NCBI GenBank assembly: GCA_013298485.1
Contig: JAAFHS010000185.1
Coordinates: 1 to 5,979 of the forward strand
Direction: 5' to 3'
DNA length: 5,979 nt
Source of the DNA: Rhodobacterales bacterium
Lineage (GTDB): Bacteria; Pseudomonadota; Alphaproteobacteria; Rhodobacterales; Rhodobacteraceae
This document shows, piece by piece, positions 1 to 5,979 of this stretch. The translations under genes were made by a program, and so were the position numbers. Under the pieces are notes generated by a model. The model had not been told where the DNA came from and did not search any database. It was given only the letters and a program-made list of their open reading frames with translations. Within the stretch, counting starts at the first letter, position 1, and every line of letters starts with the position of its first letter.

Positions 1-944
1 CCCCAGACCACCGCGTTTTCATGCCGCTTGATCAAATGCTTCAATTCGTCGAACGCGCCCACCACATGCGCTGCAAACCGGTCTGCCGCCTGTGACCGCC
101 CCCCGCCAGCGCGCCGCAGGATGCCAAGGCTGCGGTTCGACTGCGGAATATCCAGCGGCAGGACCGTGATCCGGTTTTCGCGCCGCTGCGCGAACACCAC
201 CGAAAACGGCAGCACCGCCAGCGCATGCGTTTCCGCCATGTAGTTGATGACACTCATCAGGCTGCCGCCTGCGTAACGGATGCTGATATCGGGGATGCCG
301 ATGGTCTGCAGAATGGCCTGCAGATCGGACATCAGCGGTGATCCCGGCAAGGGGGCCACCCAGGGGTAATCCGTCAGGTCCGGCACCTGCAGCCGCCGCT
401 TGCGCGCGAGGGGATGCCCCGTCCGGCAGGCCACCACATTGCGACCCTGCAGGATTTCCGTGAACTCCTGCCCCGTCGGCGGGCTGACCAGACCCATCGG
501 CACGATGGCAAGATCAATCAGATCGTTGTCCAGTGCCGCCGACAGATCGGACAGATAGCCATAGCTTTGCTGCACCGTCACATCCGGCTCCAGATTCTGG
601 AAATCCGCCACCATCCGGCTGATCATCGCATCCATGAAGAACGGCACACCGCCCACCCGCACACTGCCCTTCGTGCCTTTCAGAAATCCCGTCACCGTAT
701 CCGACGCCCGCCGCGATGCGACCATGATCGCGCGCCCATGTGCCGCCAGTTGCGCCCCCAGCGCCGTCGCCTCCAGCGGGCGCTTGCCCTTGATGAACAA
801 AGCGTCGCCCACCCGCGCCTCGAGCATGGCGAGCGACCGGCTGACTGCGGGCTGCGTTAGCCCAAGGCTTGACGCGCCCGCACTGATGCTGCCCGTGTCG
901 AGCACGGCGGCAAGCTGCATCAGATGGGCCTCATTCAGTTTCAT
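1..944 (-). CDS. LysR-family transcriptional regulator (partial, C-terminus beyond left edge)
   Basis: Reading leftward from an ATG at 944-942, the frame stays open for 314 codons to the window edge with no stop. LysR proteins are usually near 300 residues, so only the extreme C-terminus should be missing. Residues 1-63 form the winged helix-turn-helix: residues 18-42 carry the conserved pattern around TQPAVSRSLAMLE, followed by LF and the ATALG wing motif. Residues from about 92 match the periplasmic-binding-like effector domain, with a VRVGGVPFF strand, a DLIDLAIVP strand and the HPLARKRRL segment. The gene is divergent from the hydroxyquinol dioxygenase, the classic arrangement of a LysR activator and its target, so it probably controls the aromatic operon (inference). 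The effector is unknown; a phenolic substrate or pathway intermediate is likely. No Shine-Dalgarno sequence precedes the ATG, but homology starts right at MKLNEAHLMQL, supporting this start. Confidence 0.93.
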   Translation of the reverse strand, partial: MKLNEAHLMQLAAVLDTGSISAGASSLGLTQPAVSRSLAMLEARVGDALFIKGKRPLEATALGAQLAAHGRAIMVASRRASDTVTGFLKGTKGSVRVGGVPFFMDAMISRMVADFQNLEPDVTVQQSYGYLSDLSAALDNDLIDLAIVPMGLVSPPTGQEFTEILQGRNVVACRTGHPLARKRRLQVPDLTDYPWVAPLPGSPLMSDLQAILQTIGIPDISIRYAGGSLMSVINYMAETHALAVLPFSVVFAQRRENRITVLPLDIPQSNRSLGILRRAGGGRSQAADRFAAHVVGAFDELKHLIKRHENAVVW

Positions 945-1028
945 AGCGAATTGATATAGTATGCTGCGCAGAAATCATCCCCTTTGTGACGCCCCGGCCC
1001 TAGGCTTGCAGCGGGGGGGCAGCGGCAC
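945..1028. promoter_or_regulatory. Divergent control region between the LysR gene and the dioxygenase operon
   Basis: This 84-bp gap must hold the control signals for both directions. Its left third (945-978) is much richer in A+T than the surroundings. It contains an imperfect dyad ATA-TAG-TAT at 954-962 and a perfect 8-bp palindrome, CTGCGCAG, at 964-971. Several T-N11-A spacings exist, for example T962 to A974, as expected for a LysR site, but that motif is too loose to be decisive. A LysR protein is known in many systems to bind such divergent regions and both repress itself and activate the neighbour. Assigning these dyads as its operator is inference. Confidence 0.5.
951..978 (+). promoter_or_regulatory. 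Candidate sigma-70-type promoter for the dioxygenase operon
   Basis: TTGATA at 951-956 matches five of six bases of the -35 consensus. AATCAT at 973-978 matches four of six bases of the -10 consensus after a 16-bp spacer. The CTGCGCAG palindrome sits inside the spacer. Transcription would start near 985, giving a leader of about 45 nt before the ATG at 1029. A slightly short spacer and weak -10 would suit an activator-dependent promoter. This was read by eye and is not a scored prediction. Confidence 0.33.
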
Positions 1029-1880
1029 ATGGACGGATCATCACCCGAACCGGGCGGACATGACGTGCTGCAGGCGCTGGTTACCCGTCTGGGGGCGGCG
1101 CAGGATGACCGCCTGCATGTGGCCTTTCTGGCAGTCGTGAAACAGTTGCACGATCTGATCGGTGTTTTGCGCCCCACGGGTGACGAATTGCGCGCCGTGA
1201 TCGATTTTCTGACGGATGTCGGCCACAGCGCCGATGCCCGGCGGCAGGAATGGGTGCTGCTGGCCGATGTGATCGGTGTCTCGACGCGGGTGGAGGATCT
1301 GAATGCGCCGCGCCCCGATGGGGCCACGCCCAACACGCTGCCCGGCCCCTTTTACCGCGATGATGTGCCCGAAACACCGCTTGGCGGCGATCTGTCGCGG
1401 GACGGATGCGGGCCGCCCCTGCAGGTGACGGGCCGCATCCGCGATCTGGCCGGGCGCGGCGTGGCCGGGGCGGTGGTGGAGGTCTGGCATGCCAATGCGC
1501 TGGGGCGGTATGAAAATCAGGACCCTGATCTGCAGCCCGAATTCAACCTGCGCGGCCGTCTGCGTGCCGATGCCGAGGGCGGCTTTCACTTTCGCACCAT
1601 CCGGCCGCAGGGCTATGCCCTGCCCGAAGACGGCCCCGTGGGGCGGCTGATGAACAGGCTGGGCCTGCGGCTGGAACGCCCGGCACATCTGCATTTCCGC
1701 GTGACGGCGCCCGGCTATCAGACGCTGACGACACATATCTTTGACCGCGCCGATCCGGCCATTGCGCGCGATGCGCTGTTCGGCGTGAAGCCTGCGCTGC
1801 TGGCCGATTTCCGGGCAGCGGCCTCGGGTCACAGCCTTGATGTGGGGCTGGTCATGGCAAAGGGGGGGCAGGCCGCATGA
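1029..1880 (+). CDS. Intradiol ring-cleavage dioxygenase, hydroxyquinol 1,2-dioxygenase type
   Basis: This 283-residue non-haem Fe(III) enzyme should cleave hydroxyquinol between its vicinal hydroxyls using O2, giving maleylacetate in the cytoplasm. Residues about 14-95 resemble the N-terminal helical dimerisation domain of the catechol/hydroxyquinol dioxygenases, with RRQEWVLLADVIGVS at 71-85. The catalytic beta-sandwich follows, opening at GPFYRDDVP (106-114). The iron ligands can be placed as Tyr161 (VEVWHANALGRY), Tyr196 (IRPQGYALPEDGPVG), His220 and His222 (RPAHLHF), with the conserved Arg217 just before. Their spacing matches the family. The DGPVG stretch after the second Tyr and the adjacent maleylacetate reductase favour hydroxyquinol over catechol as substrate. 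Catechol or chlorocatechol activity cannot be excluded. A G7 tract at 1013-1019, nine bases before the ATG, is the only Shine-Dalgarno-like element. The stop overlaps the next start (ATGA), indicating translational coupling. Confidence 0.93.
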   Translation: MDGSSPEPGGHDVLQALVTRLGAAQDDRLHVAFLAVVKQLHDLIGVLRPTGDELRAVIDFLTDVGHSADARRQEWVLLADVIGVSTRVEDLNAPRPDGATPNTLPGPFYRDDVPETPLGGDLSRDGCGPPLQVTGRIRDLAGRGVAGAVVEVWHANALGRYENQDPDLQPEFNLRGRLRADAEGGFHFRTIRPQGYALPEDGPVGRLMNRLGLRLERPAHLHFRVTAPGYQTLTTHIFDRADPAIARDALFGVKPALLADFRAAASGHSLDVGLVMAKGGQAA

Positions 1881-2938
1881 CCCGCGCCTTCACCTTTCCC
1901 GGCCTGCCGACGCGCGTGATCTTTGGCCATGGCACCCTGGCACAGACGGCGGCGGAGGTGGCGCGCCTTGGCCATGCCCGCGCCCTTGTGCTGTCCACCC
2001 CGCACCAGAAGCCGCAGGCGGACGCCCTTGCCGGCGCGCTGGGCCCGCTGGCGGCAGGCGTCTTTGCGGGGGCTGCGATGCACACGCCCACCGATGTCAC
2101 CGACCGCGCCCTTGCCGCCTATCGCGACGCCGGGGCCAGTTGTGTGGTCAGCCTCGGTGGCGGCTCCACCACCGGCCTTGGCAAGGCCATCGCGACCCGC
2201 ACCGGGGCCGATCAGGTGGTGATCCCCACCACCTATGCCGGGTCGGAAATGACCGATATCCTGGGTGAAACTGCGGGTGGCGAAAAGACCACCCGGCGCG
2301 ATCCGTCGATCCGGCCCGAGGTCGTGATCTATGATGTCGACCTGACCCTGACCCTGCCTGCAGCGCTGACCATGACCTCGGCCCTCAATGCCATCGCCCA
2401 TGCGATGGAGGCGTTCTATGCCCCCGACCGCAACCCGGTGGTGGAGGCGATGTGCCGCGATGCGATGGTGGCCTTTCACACCAGCCTGCCCCGCCTTGCC
2501 ACCGATCCGTCCGACAGTGCCGCGCGGGGCGATGCGCTTTACGCCGCCTGGTGCTGTGCCACGGCCCTGGGGCAGGTCAGCATGGCGCTGCACCACAAAC
2601 TCGCCCATGTGCTGGGCGGCGCGTTCGGGCTGCCGCATGCCGAAACCCATGCCGTCCTGCTGCCCCATACCACTGCCTTCAATGCAGTGGCAGTGCCCGA
2701 CCTGCTGGCCCCGATCTCCGCTGTCTTCGGCGCGCCTGCGGGTGCGGGCCTGTGGGATTTCGCCCGCCGCATCGGCGCGCCCCTGCGGCTGTCCGACCTT
2801 GGCCTTGCCGCGCCCGATCTCGACCGCGCCGCCGATATGGCGATGAAGAACGCCTACTGGAACCCGCGGCCCTTCAGTCGCGACGACATCCGCACCCTGC
2901 TGCACATGGCCTGGGAGGGCCGCAGACCCACAACCTGA
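1877..2938 (+). CDS. Maleylacetate reductase (iron-containing alcohol dehydrogenase superfamily)
   Basis: This 353-residue enzyme is predicted to reduce maleylacetate to 3-oxoadipate with NAD(P)H, the step directly after hydroxyquinol cleavage. The N-terminal dinucleotide-binding half carries GGGSTTGLGKAIA at 94-106 and PTTYAGSEMTDILGE at 117-131. The helical C-terminal half carries SALNAIAHAMEAFYAP (168-183) and LHHKLAHVLGGAFGLPHAETH (residues 238-258). In metal-dependent relatives the position of Asn171 is a metal-binding Asp. Asn here, with His175, His240 and His254 kept, is the usual maleylacetate-reductase pattern and separates it from lactaldehyde or glycerol dehydrogenases. The length of about 350 is normal. 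The start overlaps the dioxygenase stop by four bases (ATGA), and a G7 run at 1862-1868 lies eight bases upstream. The pairing of the two enzymes makes the hydroxyquinol assignment of both much stronger. Confidence 0.94.
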   Translation: MTRAFTFPGLPTRVIFGHGTLAQTAAEVARLGHARALVLSTPHQKPQADALAGALGPLAAGVFAGAAMHTPTDVTDRALAAYRDAGASCVVSLGGGSTTGLGKAIATRTGADQVVIPTTYAGSEMTDILGETAGGEKTTRRDPSIRPEVVIYDVDLTLTLPAALTMTSALNAIAHAMEAFYAPDRNPVVEAMCRDAMVAFHTSLPRLATDPSDSAARGDALYAAWCCATALGQVSMALHHKLAHVLGGAFGLPHAETHAVLLPHTTAFNAVAVPDLLAPISAVFGAPAGAGLWDFARRIGAPLRLSDLGLAAPDLDRAADMAMKNAYWNPRPFSRDDIRTLLHMAWEGRRPTT

Positions 2939-2945
2939 AAAAACC

Positions 2946-2952
2946 GGGAGGA
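2946..2952 (+). promoter_or_regulatory. Strong ribosome binding site of the binding-protein gene
   Basis: GGGAGGA lies seven bases before the ATG at 2960, in a 21-bp gap after the reductase stop. It is the best Shine-Dalgarno sequence in the window and fits the need to make a periplasmic binding protein in excess over the transporter subunits. It also fixes the start of that gene at 2960. Confidence 0.75.
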
Positions 2953-2959
2953 CACGACC

Positions 2960-4234
2960 ATGCTGACCAGACGGAAATTCCTGCACTCGACCGCCGCCAC
3001 GGGCCTGACCCTTGCGGCATCCGGCCTTGCCGCGCCTGCCATCGCGCAGGGTGCCAAGATCAAGCTTGGCTATGTCAGCCCGCAATCCGGCCCCCTTGCC
3101 GGGTTTGCCGAAAGCGATGCCTATAACATCGCCGCGTTCCTTGCGACCGAGGCCGGGGCCAATTTCGATGTGGTCATCAAGGACAGCCAGTCCAACCCCA
3201 ACCGCGCCGCCGAGGTCGCGAAAGAGCTGATCGTCGATGACGAGGTCGACATGATCCTCGTCTCGTCCACCCCCGAAACCACCAACCCCGTCACCACCAC
3301 ATGCGAAGCCGAAGGCATCCCCGTCATTTCGACCGTCGCCCCCTGGCAGCCCTGGTTCATCGGCCAGCAGGGCAATCCCGGCGATCCCGCCACATGGACG
3401 CCCTTCAACTTCGGCTTTCATTTCTTCTGGGGGCTGGAGGATGTGATCGCCGTGTTCCTGAACATGTGGAACCAGCTTGAGACGAACAAGACCATCGGCG
3501 GCCTGTTCCCCAACGATGCCGACGGCAATGCCTGGGGTGACCCGAATGTCGGCGTCGGCCCCGGCTTTTCCGCCGCGGGCTATACCCTGACCGATCCGGG
3601 CCGCTATCAGAACCTGTCCGATGACTTTTCTGCCCAGATCAACGCCTTCAAGGCCGCGAATGCCCAGATCGTCACCGGTGTCGTGATCCCGCCCGATTTC
3701 ACCACCTTCTGGAATCAGGCCAAACAGCAGGGTTTTGCACCCAAGGCCGCAACCGTTGCCAAGGCGCTGCTGTTCCCGCAATCGGTCGAAACCCTGGGCG
3801 AGGCCGGGCACAACCTGTCGTCCGAGGTGTGGTGGACCAACACCCATCCCTTCGCCTCGTCGCTGAACGGCAAGTCTGCCGGCGATCTTGCCGCCGATTT
3901 CACCGCACAGACCGGGCGGCCCTGGACGCAGCCCATCGGCTTTGTCCACGCCCTTTTCGAAATGGCCGCCAACACCATGGGCCGCGTCGATGACGTGACC
4001 GATGCAGAGGCCGTCGCCGCCGCCATCGCCGCCACCGATCTGGATACGATCGTGGGCAAGATCGCCTTCAACGGCGCAGGCCTGCCGCCCTTTGCCGCCG
4101 CCAACGTCTGCAAGACACCGCTTGTCGGCGGGCAGTGGCGGCGCGGGGCCGATGGCGCGTTCAGCCTTGTGGTGGTGGACAACCAGACCGCCCCCGCCGT
4201 GCCCACGGGCGGCGTGATGGAAGCCCTGGCCTGA
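2960..4234 (+). CDS. ABC transporter substrate-binding protein, branched-chain amino-acid (Peripla_BP_6) type, Tat-exported
   Basis: This 424-residue periplasmic solute-binding protein would deliver ligand to the ABC importer encoded just downstream. The N-terminus has a twin-arginine signal: TRRKFLHS at residues 3-10, a hydrophobic Ala/Leu/Gly stretch at 12-25, and an AIA site with likely cleavage after Ala29. The mature protein begins with KIKLGYVSPQSGPLAG (33-48), the first strand and loop of the type-I binding fold. SSTPETTNP at 102-110 and the following IPVIST strand are also typical. The region after residue 127 is unusually rich in Trp and Phe (APWQPWF, then FNFGFHFFWG). Ligand identity cannot be read from sequence. 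Because the gene follows two hydroxyquinol-pathway genes by only 21 bp, an aromatic acid or phenol is more likely than leucine or valine (inference). A stem-loop follows the stop codon. Confidence 0.92.
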   Translation: MLTRRKFLHSTAATGLTLAASGLAAPAIAQGAKIKLGYVSPQSGPLAGFAESDAYNIAAFLATEAGANFDVVIKDSQSNPNRAAEVAKELIVDDEVDMILVSSTPETTNPVTTTCEAEGIPVISTVAPWQPWFIGQQGNPGDPATWTPFNFGFHFFWGLEDVIAVFLNMWNQLETNKTIGGLFPNDADGNAWGDPNVGVGPGFSAAGYTLTDPGRYQNLSDDFSAQINAFKAANAQIVTGVVIPPDFTTFWNQAKQQGFAPKAATVAKALLFPQSVETLGEAGHNLSSEVWWTNTHPFASSLNGKSAGDLAADFTAQTGRPWTQPIGFVHALFEMAANTMGRVDDVTDAEAVAAAIAATDLDTIVGKIAFNGAGLPPFAAANVCKTPLVGGQWRRGADGAFSLVVVDNQTAPAVPTGGVMEALA

Positions 4235-4244
4235 TGATGCAGAC

Positions 4245-4268
4245 CCGGCCCTGCGCCTGCGGGGCCGG
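4245..4268 (+). repeat. Intergenic stem-loop after the binding-protein gene
   Basis: The arms CCGGCCCTGC (4245-4254) and GCGGGGCCGG (4259-4268) can form a 10-bp stem with one G-U pair and a four-base loop. It fills the gap of about 55 bp between the binding-protein stop and the livG start. No T-run follows, so it is not a classical intrinsic terminator. Hairpins in this position in other binding-protein operons are known to protect the upstream mRNA from 3' exonucleases or cause partial termination, giving more binding protein than ATPase. That role here is inferred. Confidence 0.6.
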
Positions 4269-4289
4269 AACCCCTTGCCCGGAAAAGCG

Positions 4290-5008
4290 ATGACCACGAT
4301 CCTTGACCTCTCTGCCGTGTCCAAAAGTTTCGGGGCCCTCAAGGTCACCGATGATGTGTCCTTTGCCGTCCCGCGCGGACAGGCGCTGGGCATCATCGGG
4401 CCGAACGGGGCGGGCAAATCGACGCTGTTCAACCTGATCACCGGGAATTTCCGGCCCGATGCAGGCCGCATCACCTTTCTGGGGCGCGATGTCACCGCCC
4501 TGCCCGCGATGGACCGCGTCCGCATGGGCGTTGGCCGCTCGTTCCAGATCCCCCAGCCGTTCGAGGGCCTGACGGTCTATGAAAACCTTGCCGTCGCGGC
4601 CAGTTTCGGGCGCGGATTGTCCGAGGCGGCAGTGGCCGATGATTGCGTGGCGATCCTGCGCGATACCGAACTGCTGCGCCGCGCGAATACGCCCGCGGGT
4701 GCCCTGTCGCTGCTGGAACGCAAGCGGCTGGAACTTGCCCGGGCGATGGCCACGGGGCCGCAGGTCCTACTGCTGGATGAAATCGCAGGTGGGCTGACCG
4801 AAGGCGAATGCGCGGCCCTTGTGGCCACGATCAGGCGTCTGCATGCGGGTGGGATGACCATCATCTGGATCGAACATGTGCTGCATGCCCTGACCGCCGT
4901 GGTCGAACGCCTGCTGGTCCTGGATTTCGGCCGCGTCATCGGCATCGGTGCGCCCGACGCAATCATGGCCTCCAAAGAGGTGCGCGAGATTTATCTGGGG
5001 ATCGAGGC

Positions 5009-5012
<4 letters not shown>
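4290..5012 (+). CDS. livG: ABC transporter ATP-binding protein, LivG type
   Basis: This 240-residue ATPase is one of two that power the Liv-type importer at the inner face of the membrane. Walker A is GPNGAGKST at 37-45, the Q-loop glutamine is Gln86 (RSFQIPQPF), Walker B is VLLLDE at 159-164, and the switch His is His196 (IIWIEHV). The ABC signature is unusual: LSLLERKRLELARAM at 139-153 in place of LSGGQ or LSYGQ. The D-loop region reads IAGGLTEGE rather than the common PAAGLN type. The closing EVREIYLGIEA is typical of the family C-terminus. The ATG at 4290 is preferred because GGAAAAG (4281-4287) precedes it and family homology begins directly after it; an in-frame TTG at 4275 would add only five residues. 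The stop overlaps the livF start (ATGA). Confidence 0.94.
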
Positions 5013-5716
<704 letters not shown>

Positions 5717-5854
5717 CGGCACAGGGCATGGCACGCCCCGCCCCCCGCCCCCAACCCCTCCCCACCGGGAGGAGGGGTGGCCGTCGTTCTGCAGGCCTCG
5801 CACCTCCCTCCCCCCTTGTGGGGGGGAGCCTTGCCCGACACCGGAGTGCTGCAC
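5717..5854. other. Long livF-livH spacer with no recognised gene
   Basis: This 138-bp spacer contrasts with the four-base overlaps elsewhere in the train. It is dominated by C- and G-runs forming two hairpins between about 5736 and 5830. The rest shows only the livH ribosome site, GGAG at 5843-5846, eight bases before its ATG. An ATGA at the livF stop (5713-5716) opens a 51-codon frame to 5868, but its Pro/Arg/Gly/Ala-rich translation of the repeat looks like no known protein. Confidence 0.7.
5736..5830. repeat. G/C-rich palindromic element (two adjacent hairpins), probable dispersed intergenic repeat
   Basis: The first hairpin pairs CCCCTCC (5755-5761) with GGAGGGG (5771-5777) around a nine-base loop. 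The second pairs CTCCCCCC (5808-5815) with GGGGGGAG (5821-5828) around TTGTG. The flanks are also C-rich (5737-5752). Short palindromes built from CCCCTCCCC and GGGGAGGGG blocks are, as I recall, common dispersed intergenic repeats in Rhodobacteraceae genomes, but no second copy is present here, so repeat status is inferred. No T-tract follows either stem, so a simple intrinsic terminator is unlikely. The element boundaries are approximate. Confidence 0.55.
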
Positions 5855-5979
5855 ATGATCTGGCTTGATACCATCATCCAAGGCATCCTGCTTGGCGGGC
5901 TTTACGCCCTGTTCGCGGCAGGCCTCAGCCTTGTGTTCGGCATCATGCGGCTGGTGAACCTGGCCCATGGCGACATGAT
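5855..5979 (+). CDS. livH: ABC transporter permease, LivH type (partial, N-terminus only)
   Basis: Only the first 41 codons are in the window. The protein begins MIWLDTIIQGILLGGLYALF and continues into GLSLVFGIMRLVNLAHGDM. The first membrane segment (about residues 7-30) and the G-IMRLVNLAHGD motif at 29-40 are hallmarks of LivH-type inner-membrane permeases of branched-chain amino-acid-like importers. These form the translocation channel with a LivM partner, expected next but outside the window. The ATG at 5855 has GGAG at 5843-5846 at suitable spacing, and homology starts at once, so the start is well supported. Unlike the other cistrons it is not coupled directly to its upstream neighbour, because the palindromic spacer intervenes. 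Confidence 0.93.
   Translation, partial: MIWLDTIIQGILLGGLYALFAAGLSLVFGIMRLVNLAHGDM

Noticed and set aside
414..860. 148-codon plus-strand frame opposite the LysR gene
   Set aside because: The minus strand gives a full LysR helix-turn-helix and effector domain. The plus-strand product is His/Arg-rich and featureless.
1041..1832. 263-codon minus-strand frame opposite the dioxygenase gene
   Set aside because: The plus strand encodes a dioxygenase with all four iron ligands. The antisense product shows no recognisable motif.
1877..2938. Generic iron-dependent alcohol, lactaldehyde or glycerol dehydrogenase
   Set aside because: The Asp-to-Asn change at residue 171, the LHHKLAHVLGG and GLPHAETH motifs and the adjacent hydroxyquinol dioxygenase all point to maleylacetate reductase.
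4245..4268. Intrinsic terminator after the binding-protein gene
   Set aside because: The stem is good, but the downstream bases are AACCCCTTG with no T-run, and the transporter genes continue in the same direction. It is kept only as a stem-loop.
1829..4525. 898-codon open frame on the minus strand spanning the reductase and binding-protein genes
   Set aside because: It is antisense to well-identified genes. Its translation is a Gly/Arg/His/Ala-rich mix without any domain. Long antisense frames are expected where codon use rarely produces reverse-strand stops at high G+C.
4808..5008. Possible 67-residue N-terminal extension of livF
   Set aside because: It overlaps livG in another frame, reads as unrelated sequence, and LivF homology begins exactly at the ATG at 5009.

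Overview
The window is about two thirds G+C, with tightly packed genes and strong G/C preference at third codon positions. Gene types and style fit an alphaproteobacterium, most likely a Rhodobacteraceae (Roseobacter/Paracoccus-like) relative. This placement is an inference from composition and protein flavour, not from a marker gene.

Layout. A LysR-type regulator runs leftward from 944 and off the left edge. An 84-bp divergent intergenic region (945-1028) separates it from a rightward gene train: an intradiol ring-cleavage dioxygenase of the hydroxyquinol 1,2-dioxygenase type (1029-1880); a maleylacetate reductase (1877-2938, overlapping by ATGA); a Tat-exported periplasmic binding protein of the branched-chain-amino-acid type (2960-4234); two ABC ATPases, livG-type (4290-5012) and livF-type (5009-5716, again ATGA-overlapped); and the first 41 codons of a livH-type permease (5855 to the right edge). 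The two larger gaps in the train each hold a strong stem-loop: one after the binding-protein gene (4245-4268), and a G/C-rich pair of palindromes between livF and livH (about 5736-5830).

How the genes fit together. The dioxygenase opens hydroxyquinol (1,2,4-trihydroxybenzene) to maleylacetate, and the reductase turns maleylacetate into 3-oxoadipate, which enters central metabolism through the beta-ketoadipate route. The Liv-type ABC importer lies in the same apparent operon, so it probably brings in the aromatic or phenolic precursor rather than an amino acid. The divergent LysR protein is the obvious candidate regulator, responding to an aromatic substrate or intermediate. The hydroxylase or decarboxylase that would make hydroxyquinol, a livM permease and the rest of livH are not in the window and may lie to the right.

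I found no RNA genes, CRISPR array, insertion sequence or wholly unfamiliar system. The most interesting points are the catabolic-plus-uptake operon with an unassigned transport substrate, the palindromic element wedged between livF and livH, the LivG with a non-canonical signature motif, and the compact divergent promoter region.
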